Assembly: GCA_943331415.1 (NCBI GenBank)
Contig: CALQLM010000014.1
Coordinates: 1 to 10,491 of the forward strand
Direction of reading: 5' to 3'
Length of the DNA stretch: 10,491 nt
Origin: Bifidobacterium breve
GTDB lineage: Bacteria > Actinomycetota > Actinomycetes > Mycobacteriales > Mycobacteriaceae
Position 1 is the first letter of the stretch. Each line of letters begins with the position of its first letter. Shown piece after piece: positions 1 to 9,951 of the stretch. Below the pieces are notes generated by a model. It was not told the origin of the DNA and did no database searches. It saw nothing but the letters and a program-made list of their open reading frames with translations. The position numbers and the translations under genes were made by a program.

Positions 1-464
1 AGTACGCGGGCCGGGCCGGTGACGGGTTCATCTGCACCTCCGGAAAGGGTGAGGAGCTCTACACCGAGAAGCTGATCCCGGCGGTCCTCGAGGGGGCCGC
101 ACTGTCGGAGCGCGATGCCGACGGCATCGACAAGTTGATTGAGATCAAGATCTCATACGACACAGATCCTGAAGCGGCGCTGAACAATTGCCGATTTTGG
201 GCGCCACTGTCGCTGACCCCGGAGCAGAAGCACAGTGTGTCCGACCCGATGGAGATGGAGCGCCTCGCCGACGAACTGCCCATCGAGCAGGTCGCCCGGC
301 GCTGGATCGTCTCCTCCGATCCTGACGAGGCCGTCGAGAAGGTGGCCGACTACGTCAAGTACGGATTGAATCACCTCGTTTTCCATGCACCCGGCCATGA
401 TCAGCGCCGGTTCCTGGAACTTTTCGAGCGTGATTTGGCTCCCCGCCTCCGCAAACTAGGCTGA
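1..464 (+). CDS. fgd1: F420-dependent glucose-6-phosphate dehydrogenase, C-terminal part (5' end outside window)
   Basis: This is the last 153 codons of a gene entering from the left; the reading frame begins at base 3. The enzyme oxidises glucose 6-phosphate to 6-phosphogluconolactone and reduces cofactor F420 to F420H2 in the cytoplasm, supplying the deazaflavin-dependent reductases of mycobacteria. The family is luciferase-like and the full protein is about 336 residues, so somewhat under half is present. Seen directly: the start of the fragment reads [20 protein letters not shown], followed by [25 protein letters not shown] and the C-terminal [21 protein letters not shown], all matching my memory of mycobacterial FGD1 nearly residue for residue. 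It ends at TGA 462-464, 30 nt before pta, on the same strand and probably on the same transcript. The identification is firm; nothing can be said about its start or promoter. Confidence 0.95.
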   Translation, partial: YAGRAGDGFICTSGKGEELYTEKLIPAVLEGAALSERDADGIDKLIEIKISYDTDPEAALNNCRFWAPLSLTPEQKHSVSDPMEMERLADELPIEQVARRWIVSSDPDEAVEKVADYVKYGLNHLVFHAPGHDQRRFLELFERDLAPRLRKLG

Positions 465-494
465 TCGCCGCGCCGACTAGGGAATGCTCGAGTC

Positions 495-2576
495 GTGACA
501 CAGGGTTCGATGGCGCAGGGGCCGACCTCGATCTACGTCGCCTCCCCGGAAGGCGAAACCGGTAAGTCCACCATTGCGCTGGGAATCCTGCACCGGCTGG
601 CGGCGCTCGTCCCCAAGGTTGGGGTGTTCCGACCGATCACCCGCCGCGAGGACCGCGACTACATCCTCGAGTTACTGCTGGCCGAAAGCGAATCCGGACT
701 GACCTACGAGGAATGCGTCGGGGTGAGCTATCAGCGCCTGCACGCGGATCTCGACGGCGCGATCGCCGATATCGTCGATCGCTACCATGCCGTTGCCAGC
801 CGTTGTGACGCCATGGTGATCGTGGGCTCGGACTACACCGACGTCGCCACGCCCACCGAGTTGAGTGTGAATGCCCGCATCGCGGTGAATCTCGGAGCGC
901 CGGTGGTCCTGTCTGTGCGGGCTTTCGACCGCACGCCAGATGAGATCGCCGCGGCCATCGAATTGTGTCTGGTCGAGTTGACCGCGCAGCACGCGTACAC
1001 CGCCGCAGTGGTTGCCAACCGTTGCGACCCCACTCAGATAAAGGCAGTCGCACAGGCCTGCCAGGGCCTTGGGCCGTCGGTCTACGTGATTCCCGAGGAA
1101 CCTCTGCTTGTGGCACCGACCGTGGCTGAGCTCTGCGTGGCGGTCCAGGGAACCCTGGTGCACGGTGATGAATCGCTACTCTCGCGGGAAGTGATGGACG
1201 TGATGGTCGCGGGGATGACGGCCGAACATGTGCTGGAACGACTCAGCGAGGGTGCGGTCGTGATCACCCCGGGTGATCGGTCGGACGTCGTGCTGGCCGT
1301 GGCCAGCGCCCATGCCGCCGAGGGCTTTCCGACGCTGGCGGCCATCATCCTCAATGGTGGATTGCCGTTGCACCGCGAGATCGCCCGATTGGTGACCGGC
1401 GTGGGTTTGCGACTGCCGATCATCGCCACCGAACTGGACACGTTTGCGACCGCCAGCGCGGTGGCCAACACCCGCGGACGGGTGACGGCGGAATCGGAGA
1501 GCAAGATCGACACTGCAATCGAATTGATGGAACGGCACGTCGATATTTCCGACATGCTGACCCGGCTCGCGATCCCTATCCCCACGGTCACTACACCGCA
1601 GATGTTCGCCTACGGCTTGATGGAGAGAGCGCGTGCCGACCGCAAGCGCATCGTGCTTCCAGAGGGAGATGATGACCGGATCCTGCTAGCGGCGGGTCGG
1701 CTGCTGCGTCGCGGTCTGGCCGATCTGACGATTCTCGGCGAGGAGTCTCAAGTACGTTCCCGGGCAGCCGAACTCGGTGTCGACCTGTGCGCCGCGACCG
1801 TGATCAATCCGCATACCAGCGAACTCTGCGAGCCGTTCGCCGCTCAGTACGCCGACCTGCGCAAGGGTAAGGGCGTCACACTCGAGCAGGCCCGCGAGAC
1901 AATCTGCGACGTCTCCTACTTCGGAACGATGCTGGTGCACAATGGCATCGTCGATGGAATGGTGTCCGGTGCGGCGCACACCACCGCCCACACCGTGCGT
2001 CCGGCTTTTGAGATCATCAGAACGCAGCCCGGTGTCTCAACGGTGTCCAGCATCTTCCTGATGTGCCTTGCCGACCGGGTACTGGCCTACGGGGATTGCG
2101 CGATCGTGCCGGATCCGACGGCGGAGGAGCTGGCGGATATCGCGATCAGCTCCGCCCGCACCGCGGCACAGTTCGGGATCGAACCGCGGGTGGCCATGCT
2201 GAGTTATTCGACCGGTGAATCCGGTAGCGGTGCCGGCGTCGACAAAGTCAGGGCGGCAACCGAACTCGTCAGGCAGCGCGAACCGGGACTTCAGGTGGAA
2301 GGACCGATCCAATACGACGCCGCCGTCGACCCGACTGTCGCGGCGGCCAAGATGCCGGACTCCGCCGTCGCCGGCCGCGCCACGGTTCTGATTTTCCCGG
2401 ATCTCAACACCGGCAACAACACCTATAAGGCGGTACAGCGAAGCGCAGGCGCGATCGCCATCGGACCGGTACTGCAGGGCCTCAACAAACCGGTCAACGA
2501 TCTCTCCCGTGGCGCGCTGGTGGAAGACATTGTCTATACGGTCGCGATCACGGCCATCCAAGCTCAAAAACCATGA
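495..2576 (+). CDS. pta: Phosphate acetyltransferase (long, three-domain type)
   Basis: Converts acetyl-CoA plus phosphate to acetyl phosphate and CoA, reversibly; with AckA it forms the acetate overflow and assimilation branch. At 693 residues it is the long form, close to the 690 of M. tuberculosis Pta. Domains in order: an N-terminal P-loop NTPase-like domain with PEGETGKST at residues 18-26; a DRTGG-type regulatory domain at about 230-345, with [10 protein letters not shown] at 259-268; and the catalytic PTA_PTB domain from about 370 to the end, with [11 protein letters not shown] (387-397), [10 protein letters not shown] (491-500), [12 protein letters not shown] (568-579) and [18 protein letters not shown] (634-651). 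The GTG start at 495 is preferred because AGGGAA at 479-484 lies 10 nt upstream. An in-frame ATG at 510 (688 residues) is the alternative. The stop overlaps the ackA start by four bases. The product is certain, the exact start less so. Confidence 0.95.
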   Translation: MTQGSMAQGPTSIYVASPEGETGKSTIALGILHRLAALVPKVGVFRPITRREDRDYILELLLAESESGLTYEECVGVSYQRLHADLDGAIADIVDRYHAVASRCDAMVIVGSDYTDVATPTELSVNARIAVNLGAPVVLSVRAFDRTPDEIAAAIELCLVELTAQHAYTAAVVANRCDPTQIKAVAQACQGLGPSVYVIPEEPLLVAPTVAELCVAVQGTLVHGDESLLSREVMDVMVAGMTAEHVLERLSEGAVVITPGDRSDVVLAVASAHAAEGFPTLAAIILNGGLPLHREIARLVTGVGLRLPIIATELDTFATASAVANTRGRVTAESESKIDTAIELMERHVDISDMLTRLAIPIPTVTTPQMFAYGLMERARADRKRIVLPEGDDDRILLAAGRLLRRGLADLTILGEESQVRSRAAELGVDLCAATVINPHTSELCEPFAAQYADLRKGKGVTLEQARETICDVSYFGTMLVHNGIVDGMVSGAAHTTAHTVRPAFEIIRTQPGVSTVSSIFLMCLADRVLAYGDCAIVPDPTAEELADIAISSARTAAQFGIEPRVAMLSYSTGESGSGAGVDKVRAATELVRQREPGLQVEGPIQYDAAVDPTVAAAKMPDSAVAGRATVLIFPDLNTGNNTYKAVQRSAGAIAIGPVLQGLNKPVNDLSRGALVEDIVYTVAITAIQAQKP

Positions 2577-3715
2577 CCGAGACGGTGCTGGTCCTCAATT
2601 CGGGATCGTCGTCGCTGAAATATTCGCTGGTGCAACCCGATACCGGTGTGTCACTGGTTGACGGTATCGTCGAACGGATCGGGGAGGACGAGGGCGTTGC
2701 CGACCACGAGGCTGCACTTCGATTGGCATTCGATCGTGTCGCCGAGGTCGGGGGAGACCTCGATCAGCTGGGACTGGTCGCTGTCGGGCATCGGGTTGTG
2801 CATGGTGGACCCAGCCTGTACCGGCCAACGATTGTTGACGACGAACTGATCGACGCGCTGCGTGATTTGGCGCCGTTGGCGCCGCTGCACAATCCGCCGG
2901 CAGTGCTGGGTATCGAGGTGGCCCGGAAGGTGTTGCCCGACCTGCCGCACGTCGCGGTGTTCGACACGGCGTTCTTCCACCACCTGCCGGCTGCCGCGGC
3001 CACCTACGCGATCGACCGCGACCTGGCCACGCGATGGCGGATTCGCCGGTATGGATTCCACGGCACATCGCACGAATTCGTCAGCCACCGGGCCGCTGAG
3101 TTCCTCGGCGTCCCACTGGACTCGATTAACCAGATCGTGCTGCATCTGGGCAACGGTGCGTCCGCCTCGGCGATCGCCGCCGGCCGGCCGGTCGACACCT
3201 CCATGGGCATGACCCCGATGGAGGGACTCGTGATGGGCACCCGCTCCGGGGATATCGACCCGGGTGTGATCAGTTATCTCTGGCGGGCTGCGGATATGGG
3301 TGTCGACGAGATCGAGACGATGCTCAATCGGCATTCGGGGATGTTCGGACTAGGCGGCGAAATCGACTTTCGGGTCATCCACGAGCGCATCGCATCCGGT
3401 GATGACGCGGCCACGCTCGCCTATGAGGTCTACATCTACCGACTGCGAAAGTACATCGGCGCCTACCTGGCGGTGCTGGGGCGCGTCGACGTCATCACAT
3501 TCACCGCGGGGGTGGGCGAGAACGATGCCCGGGTTCGGCGGGATGCTCTGAGCGGCTTGACTTCCCTGGGTATCGAACTCGACGAGACTCTCAACACTGA
3601 TCTCTCACGCAGCGCACGCCGGATTTCCGCGGAGTTCTCGCCGACCACCGTGCTGGTGATCCCGACCGATGAGGAGTTGGCGATCGCCCGGGCCGCGGTG
3701 GCGGCGCTGTCCTAG
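2573..3715 (+). CDS. ackA: Acetate kinase
   Basis: Transfers phosphate between acetyl phosphate and ADP to give acetate and ATP, reversibly, in the cytoplasm; it uses the product of the adjacent pta. The 380-residue protein carries all ASKHA-fold acetate kinase signatures: [15 protein letters not shown] (5-19), GHRVVHGG (72-79), [10 protein letters not shown] (130-139), [11 protein letters not shown] (159-169), [11 protein letters not shown] (191-201), [11 protein letters not shown] (221-231) and FTAGVGEND (310-318). By position against the Methanosarcina enzyme (recalled), the active-site residues Asn, Arg, Asp, His, Arg and Glu correspond to N9, R74, D131, H163, R224 and E367, all present. 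It is slightly shorter than the usual 390-400 residues, as in other mycobacteria. The ATG at 2573 shares ATGA with the pta stop, so translation is probably coupled. It converges on pknG with a 13-bp gap. Confidence 0.96.
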   Translation: MTETVLVLNSGSSSLKYSLVQPDTGVSLVDGIVERIGEDEGVADHEAALRLAFDRVAEVGGDLDQLGLVAVGHRVVHGGPSLYRPTIVDDELIDALRDLAPLAPLHNPPAVLGIEVARKVLPDLPHVAVFDTAFFHHLPAAAATYAIDRDLATRWRIRRYGFHGTSHEFVSHRAAEFLGVPLDSINQIVLHLGNGASASAIAAGRPVDTSMGMTPMEGLVMGTRSGDIDPGVISYLWRAADMGVDEIETMLNRHSGMFGLGGEIDFRVIHERIASGDDAATLAYEVYIYRLRKYIGAYLAVLGRVDVITFTAGVGENDARVRRDALSGLTSLGIELDETLNTDLSRSARRISAEFSPTTVLVIPTDEELAIARAAVAALS

Positions 3716-3727
3716 CCGCAGGACAGC
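3706..3727. terminator. Inverted repeat between convergent ackA and pknG
   Basis: GCTGTCC at 3706-3712 pairs perfectly with GGACAGC at 3721-3727 across an 8-nt loop. The left arm and the ackA stop codon (3713-3715) lie inside the structure, and the right arm ends two bases before the pknG stop. A 7-bp hairpin centred on a 13-bp convergent gap suggests a bidirectional terminator. There is no U-tract on either strand, so at best it is the U-less type proposed for mycobacteria. Function is inferred. Confidence 0.4.
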
Positions 3728-3728
3728 C

Positions 3729-6944
<3,216 letters not shown>

Positions 6945-6958
<14 letters not shown>

Positions 6959-7061
6959 CACGATTTTTCTGTTCTTCGCGCAAGCGCTCATCACCATTTG
7001 TCTGTTCTTCGCGCAAGCGCTCATCACCATTTGTCTGTTCTTCGCGCAAGCGCTCATCACC
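6945..7061 (-). repeat. 33-bp tandem repeat, 3 full copies plus 18-bp partial, at the glnX/glnH junction
   Basis: In plus-strand coordinates the copies are 6945-6977, 6978-7010, 7011-7043 and a partial one at 7044-7061. Copies two and three are identical; copy one differs at two positions (6962 and 6967). Read on the minus strand, each copy includes TGATGAGCGCTTGCGC, so the stop/start overlap linking glnX to glnH is itself duplicated. The period is a multiple of three and keeps all four ATGs (7057, 7024, 6991, 6958) in the glnH frame. The glnX frame meets consecutive TGA codons in every copy. The third frame is open and reads GDERLREEQTN repeatedly. Removing three units restores a plain TGATG junction and a normal-length GlnH, so this is probably an expansion of a single ancestral junction. 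The arrangement resembles mycobacterial interspersed repetitive units, which also sit at overlapping stop/start codons; sequence kinship to them was not established. Confidence 0.95.
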
Positions 7062-8376
7062 GGTACTCACTCATCCTCGGCCAGAGGCCCAATGCCACCG
7101 CGAGCGCCGCACCGACCGACAGCATGGCCCCGCCGACTGTCGTACCTGACAGCACTCGGCGAGCCGACGAGATGTCGTTACGTAACTGCGTGCGACTCTC
7201 CTGAATACCCTGGGACAGTGCTTCATTCAGTTTGTCGAAGGCCGGCGTCGAATCGTCCTCGCCGGTTCCCAGCGCGACCTGAGTGGCAGCCTGGTAGTTC
7301 CCAGTCTTGATGTATTCGTTGATTCGCTCGTCAGCCTGCCGCCATTTCTCCAGCAGCTGATCAGCCTGGGCCAGGCCGCTTGTGTCGATGGTGTCTTTTC
7401 GGGCGAGGTAGTCGCGAAGCTCATCACGCATGAGGTCCACTCGTTGATAGTAGGAGCGCTTGCGGACGTCCTCATCACCACGGCGGATCAGCGACAACGT
7501 TTCATCCGCCCTGGCCTGCTGCGCGGTGATAGCGAGGTTGGTCACGGTGCGCAGCGATTCGGCCGCAGTGCTTTTCGCCGCGCGGCTACCTGCTGTGGAG
7601 ACGGCCAGCGCGGTTCCGACCCAGACGATCATGACCGCGATTGCCAACCCGCCGACCACCAGACCGATATTCACCCGACGCTTGGTATGACGAGCCAGCC
7701 ACCGGTGGGCAAAGGCGCCGAACAGCAGTGTCACGGCGACGATGATGATCACCGGCGCGGGGATCTTGGTGGATGCGCTGGTCTCGGCATCGACAAGTCC
7801 CGAGGTGGCTACGTACAACCGCTGCGCGTCGGGCAGGATCGTCTGTTGCATGAGCGCCGAGGCCTCCGAGAGGTACGACGACCCGACCGGGTTACCCATT
7901 CGATTGTTGGTCCGGGCGGTCTCGATCAGTCCGGTGTAGACCGCCAGCCGTGCGTTGGTTCGTCCGAGCAGTTCGACCAGTTCCGGATCGGTCAGTCCGC
8001 TCGATGCCCTGGTGACCGCGACAGCGGCATCGGTGATGGCCTGTTCGTAGCGTTGCCGGACGGCCTGTGGCTCAGATCCGGAGATGAACGCCGTCGCCGC
8101 GGCGGCATCCGCCACCGACAGCGTGGTGTAGAGCTGGCCGGCGGCGAACGCCAGGGGTTCGGTGTGATCGAGCACGTTGGTGAGCTGCAGCTGCCGTTCG
8201 TTGATGGTCGTCGAGATGGCGAACGCGCTGAGGACGCCCAGCATTGCCAGGACGGCACCGATGGCGAGGATCCGGCCGGGAGTGGTGTTGACGAACCACC
8301 ATCTCGGGTGAGAGGGCCCGATGGGCGTCCGTTGTGCCAACGGCTCGCTCGACGGGTGCGCCAGCTCGACGGTCAC
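7057..8376 (-). CDS. glnX: Four-helix transmembrane sensor GlnX (Rv0412c type)
   Basis: A membrane protein proposed to relay the GlnH ligand signal to PknG in the cytoplasm. It is 439 residues, the same length I recall for Rv0412c. Predicted membrane segments: 35-56, 206-226, 237-259 and 411-433. This leaves two extracytoplasmic blocks of about 150 residues each (57-205 and 260-410), both rich in Ala, Gln, Glu and Arg, as in helical-bundle sensor domains. No kinase, HAMP or methyl-acceptor signalling domain is visible; the cytoplasmic parts are the N-terminal tail (1-34), a short basic loop ARHTKRR (228-234) and a six-residue C-terminus. The GTG start at 8376 is supported by GAGG 9 nt upstream. 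The TGA at 7059-7057 overlaps the first possible glnH ATG. It is first gene of the glnX-glnH-pknG set and divergent from mutT3. The name rests on synteny and topology; the signalling role is established for homologues, not shown here. Confidence 0.88.
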   Translation of the reverse strand: MTVELAHPSSEPLAQRTPIGPSHPRWWFVNTTPGRILAIGAVLAMLGVLSAFAISTTINERQLQLTNVLDHTEPLAFAAGQLYTTLSVADAAAATAFISGSEPQAVRQRYEQAITDAAVAVTRASSGLTDPELVELLGRTNARLAVYTGLIETARTNNRMGNPVGSSYLSEASALMQQTILPDAQRLYVATSGLVDAETSASTKIPAPVIIIVAVTLLFGAFAHRWLARHTKRRVNIGLVVGGLAIAVMIVWVGTALAVSTAGSRAAKSTAAESLRTVTNLAITAQQARADETLSLIRRGDEDVRKRSYYQRVDLMRDELRDYLARKDTIDTSGLAQADQLLEKWRQADERINEYIKTGNYQAATQVALGTGEDDSTPAFDKLNEALSQGIQESRTQLRNDISSARRVLSGTTVGGAMLSVGAALAVALGLWPRMSEYR

Positions 8377-8424
8377 TCGCGCAGACCTCGCTCCCCTCGC
8401 CGGTGCCCCGGACTCTCCTAGCGA

Positions 8425-8430
8425 AGTCTA
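8425..8430 (-). promoter_or_regulatory. Candidate -10 element for the glnX-glnH-pknG operon
   Basis: TAGACT on the minus strand fits the mycobacterial TANNNT -10 consensus. Initiation about seven bases downstream would leave a 5' leader of roughly 42 nt before the glnX GTG, containing the GAGG ribosome-binding site. I found no convincing -35 hexamer, which is common for mycobacterial housekeeping promoters. Confidence 0.4.
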
Positions 8431-8456
8431 AGAGCAGCCGCGACCGATGGCGTGCT

Positions 8457-8462
8457 TATCCT
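8457..8462 (+). promoter_or_regulatory. Candidate -10 element for a leaderless mutT3 transcript
   Basis: TATCCT fits TANNNT and is separated by six bases (GAACGC) from the GTG at 8469, which places the predicted first transcribed base on the G of that start codon. No Shine-Dalgarno sequence precedes this GTG, which agrees with leaderless initiation. It lies in the 92-bp divergent region shared with glnX. Confidence 0.5.
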
Positions 8463-8468
8463 GAACGC

Positions 8469-8942
8469 GTGCGAGGCGACGGTGACGGCTGGGTGGTGTC
8501 CCACGAGGGCACCCGGCACTGGGGTCGGCACGGCGCCGCCGGACTCCTGCTGCGTGCCCCAACCGAGGACGGCGCCTGGGCGGTGCTGCTGCAGCACCGC
8601 GCGCCCTGGAGCCATCAGGGCGGTACCTGGGGGTTGCCCGGGGGCGCCCTCGACAGTCATGAGACGCCCGAGGAGGCCGCGCTGCGGGAGGCGCATGAGG
8701 AGGCCGGCCTGCCCCGGGAGCATCTGCAGGTCCGGTTCAGCGTTGTCACAGCGGAAGTCCATGGTCCGGGTGGCGTCCACTGGACCTACACCACTGTGGT
8801 GGCCGATGCTGCGAGAACACTGCCCACGGTGCTGAACCAGGAGAGCACCGCACTGAGCTGGGTTGCCACCGAAGAGGTGACCGAGCTGCCGCTGCATCCG
8901 GGTTTCGCGGCCAGCTGGCGGCTGCTCAGCGCGCGGCTGTAA
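8469..8942 (+). CDS. mutT3: Nudix hydrolase MutT3
   Basis: A MutT-family pyrophosphohydrolase. Mycobacterial MutT3 has been linked to removal of oxidised guanine deoxynucleotides from the pool, though the substrate cannot be read from sequence. The Nudix box is complete at residues 59-81: G, five residues, E65, seven residues, R73-E74, E77-E78, G80 and L81. Other family matches are GRHGAAGLLLRAP (19-31), WSHQGGTWGLPGG (47-59) and LPLHPGFAASW (140-150). The start is uncertain. GTG 8469 (157 residues) is chosen because a TANNNT hexamer precedes it by six bases and homology is strong from this point. In-frame GTGs at 8403 (179 residues) and 8334 (202 residues) are alternatives, the last starting inside glnX. 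M. tuberculosis MutT3 is about 217 residues; this protein stops soon after the conserved HPGFAASW and lacks that C-terminal extension. It converges on the downstream hydrolase with a 14-bp gap. Confidence 0.88.
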   Translation: MRGDGDGWVVSHEGTRHWGRHGAAGLLLRAPTEDGAWAVLLQHRAPWSHQGGTWGLPGGALDSHETPEEAALREAHEEAGLPREHLQVRFSVVTAEVHGPGGVHWTYTTVVADAARTLPTVLNQESTALSWVATEEVTELPLHPGFAASWRLLSARL

Positions 8943-8957
8943 CCGCGCGCGGTTTTT
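8941..8957 (+). terminator. Palindrome plus T-run after mutT3
   Basis: AACCGCGCGCGGTT (8941-8954) is a perfect palindrome that begins within the mutT3 TAA and can fold as a five-pair stem with a four-base loop. It runs directly into a stretch of five T residues in total (8953-8957), the usual order for a short intrinsic terminator acting on mutT3. The stem is small. On the opposite strand no T-run follows, so it should mainly stop rightward transcription. Confidence 0.45.
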
Positions 8958-9913
8958 CAGGCGCCGGCCATGAATTCGGCGATGATCGCTGCCAGCCGTG
9001 TGCCCTGCTGTTCCTGGATGAAGTGACCGGCTCCGGGGATCGTGGTGTGTTGTTGTCCGCGGGCACCCGGCACGTGTTCCTGGAATACCGCATCCCATCC
9101 CCGGGTGGCCGGATCGGCGTCGGAGTAGGCGGTCAGAAAGGGCTTCTCCCACTGCCCTAGCGCCGCCATCGTCGCAACCCCGATTTTTGCGCCTGGATCG
9201 TTACGGGTGAGTGGGATCAGCGCGGTCAGCTGCCGCAGTCCGGCCTTATAGGTGCGATCCGGGAAGGGTGCGTCGTAGCCGGCCAGCACCGCGGCGCTCA
9301 GCGGCCCCGCAACGGCGTCGAGGAAGACGCTCGGTGTGAGGTCCGGTGCGCGCTGGTAGAACGACACATAGTCCAACAGTGCCTCCTGCAGGAGCATCCG
9401 GCCTCCCCCGACGCCGTGGTGGGCCCATGTCAGCTTTCCCGCCAGAGCCGGATCGCCGGTGTGCAGGATTGTGTTGGTTGCCACCACGCGGGAGAAACGA
9501 TCCGGTTCGCGAGCCAGCACGCTCAGCCCGATCGGACCGCCCCAATCCTGGACGACCAGTGTGATGGCCCGCAGATCCAGGCCCACCGTCATGCTGTGGA
9601 TCCAGTCGATGTGTCGGGCGAACGTGTAGTCGGTTCCCTCGGTGAGTTTGTCGGACCGGCCGAAGCCGATGTTGTCGGGGGCAATGACCCGCATTCCCAC
9701 ATCGGCCAGCGCGGTGATGACATGCCGGTACAGAAACGACCATGTCGGCTGGCCGTGCAGCAGAACCACCACCGGCCCATCGGCCGGGCCTGCGTCGACG
9801 TAGTGCATGCGCAGCGGAGGTAGTCCCGTGGTTTCGACGTCGAGGTAGCACGGTTCGAACGGGTATCCGGCCAGGCCGGCGAATCGTTCGTCGGGAGTCC
9901 TCAGCACTCGCAT
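8957..9913 (-). CDS. Alpha/beta hydrolase, haloalkane dehalogenase-like (subfamily I type)
   Basis: A 318-residue alpha/beta hydrolase with a cap domain. The N-terminus MRVLRTPDERFAGL and the block order match subfamily I haloalkane dehalogenases, which cleave carbon-halogen bonds hydrolytically to give an alcohol and halide; M. tuberculosis DmbB (Rv2296) is the closest homologue I can recall. Seen: oxyanion-hole HGQPTWSFLYRH (53-64), VGMRVIAPDNIGFGRSDK (72-89), nucleophile elbow VQDWGGPIGL (121-130) with D123 as nucleophile and W124 as first halide-binding Trp, acid D265 or D267 in SDADP, and base H297 in GAGHFIQE. The cap (about 150-235) has one Trp, W163, that could be the second halide ligand. 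The usual HGEP is HGQP here. Activity is unproven: it could be an epoxide hydrolase-like or other alpha/beta enzyme. It diverges from lpqL, has no Shine-Dalgarno sequence and is probably leaderless. It occupies the place of the thi genes of M. tuberculosis. Confidence 0.8.
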   Translation of the reverse strand: MRVLRTPDERFAGLAGYPFEPCYLDVETTGLPPLRMHYVDAGPADGPVVVLLHGQPTWSFLYRHVITALADVGMRVIAPDNIGFGRSDKLTEGTDYTFARHIDWIHSMTVGLDLRAITLVVQDWGGPIGLSVLAREPDRFSRVVATNTILHTGDPALAGKLTWAHHGVGGGRMLLQEALLDYVSFYQRAPDLTPSVFLDAVAGPLSAAVLAGYDAPFPDRTYKAGLRQLTALIPLTRNDPGAKIGVATMAALGQWEKPFLTAYSDADPATRGWDAVFQEHVPGARGQQHTTIPGAGHFIQEQQGTRLAAIIAEFMAGA

Positions 9914-9920
9914 CGGGAGA

Positions 9921-9926
9921 AGGGTA
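9921..9926 (-). promoter_or_regulatory. Candidate -10 element for the hydrolase gene
   Basis: TACCCT on the minus strand fits TANNNT and ends seven bases before the ATG at 9913. Transcription would start at or one base before the A of the start codon. The pyrimidine-rich spacer contains no ribosome-binding site, consistent with a leaderless mRNA. Confidence 0.45.
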
Positions 9927-9938
9927 GCCGTGTGCGTC

Positions 9939-9944
9939 TAACCT
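9939..9944 (+). promoter_or_regulatory. Candidate -10 element for lpqL
   Basis: TAACCT fits TANNNT and ends seven bases before the GTG at 9952, so the transcript would begin at or one base before the start codon. It lies in the same 38-bp divergent gap as the hydrolase -10, with only 12 bases between the two hexamers, so the two promoters probably compete for polymerase. Confidence 0.45.
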
Positions 9945-9951
9945 GGGTGCT

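Noticed and set aside
2651..3334. 227-codon minus-strand open frame opposite ackA
   Set aside because: Antisense to a gene with every acetate kinase motif intact; no domain, and a Val/Arg/Gln-rich composition expected of a shadow frame.
7444..8421. 325-codon plus-strand open frame opposite glnX
   Set aside because: It is antisense to a well-supported membrane protein gene, has low-complexity Arg/Gly/Asp composition and no recognisable domain: a typical high-GC shadow frame.
8334..8468. Upstream GTG starts for mutT3 at 8334 and 8403
   Set aside because: 8334 lies inside glnX and the intervening residues look like translated non-coding DNA. They remain possible but are less supported than 8469, which has the promoter at leaderless spacing.
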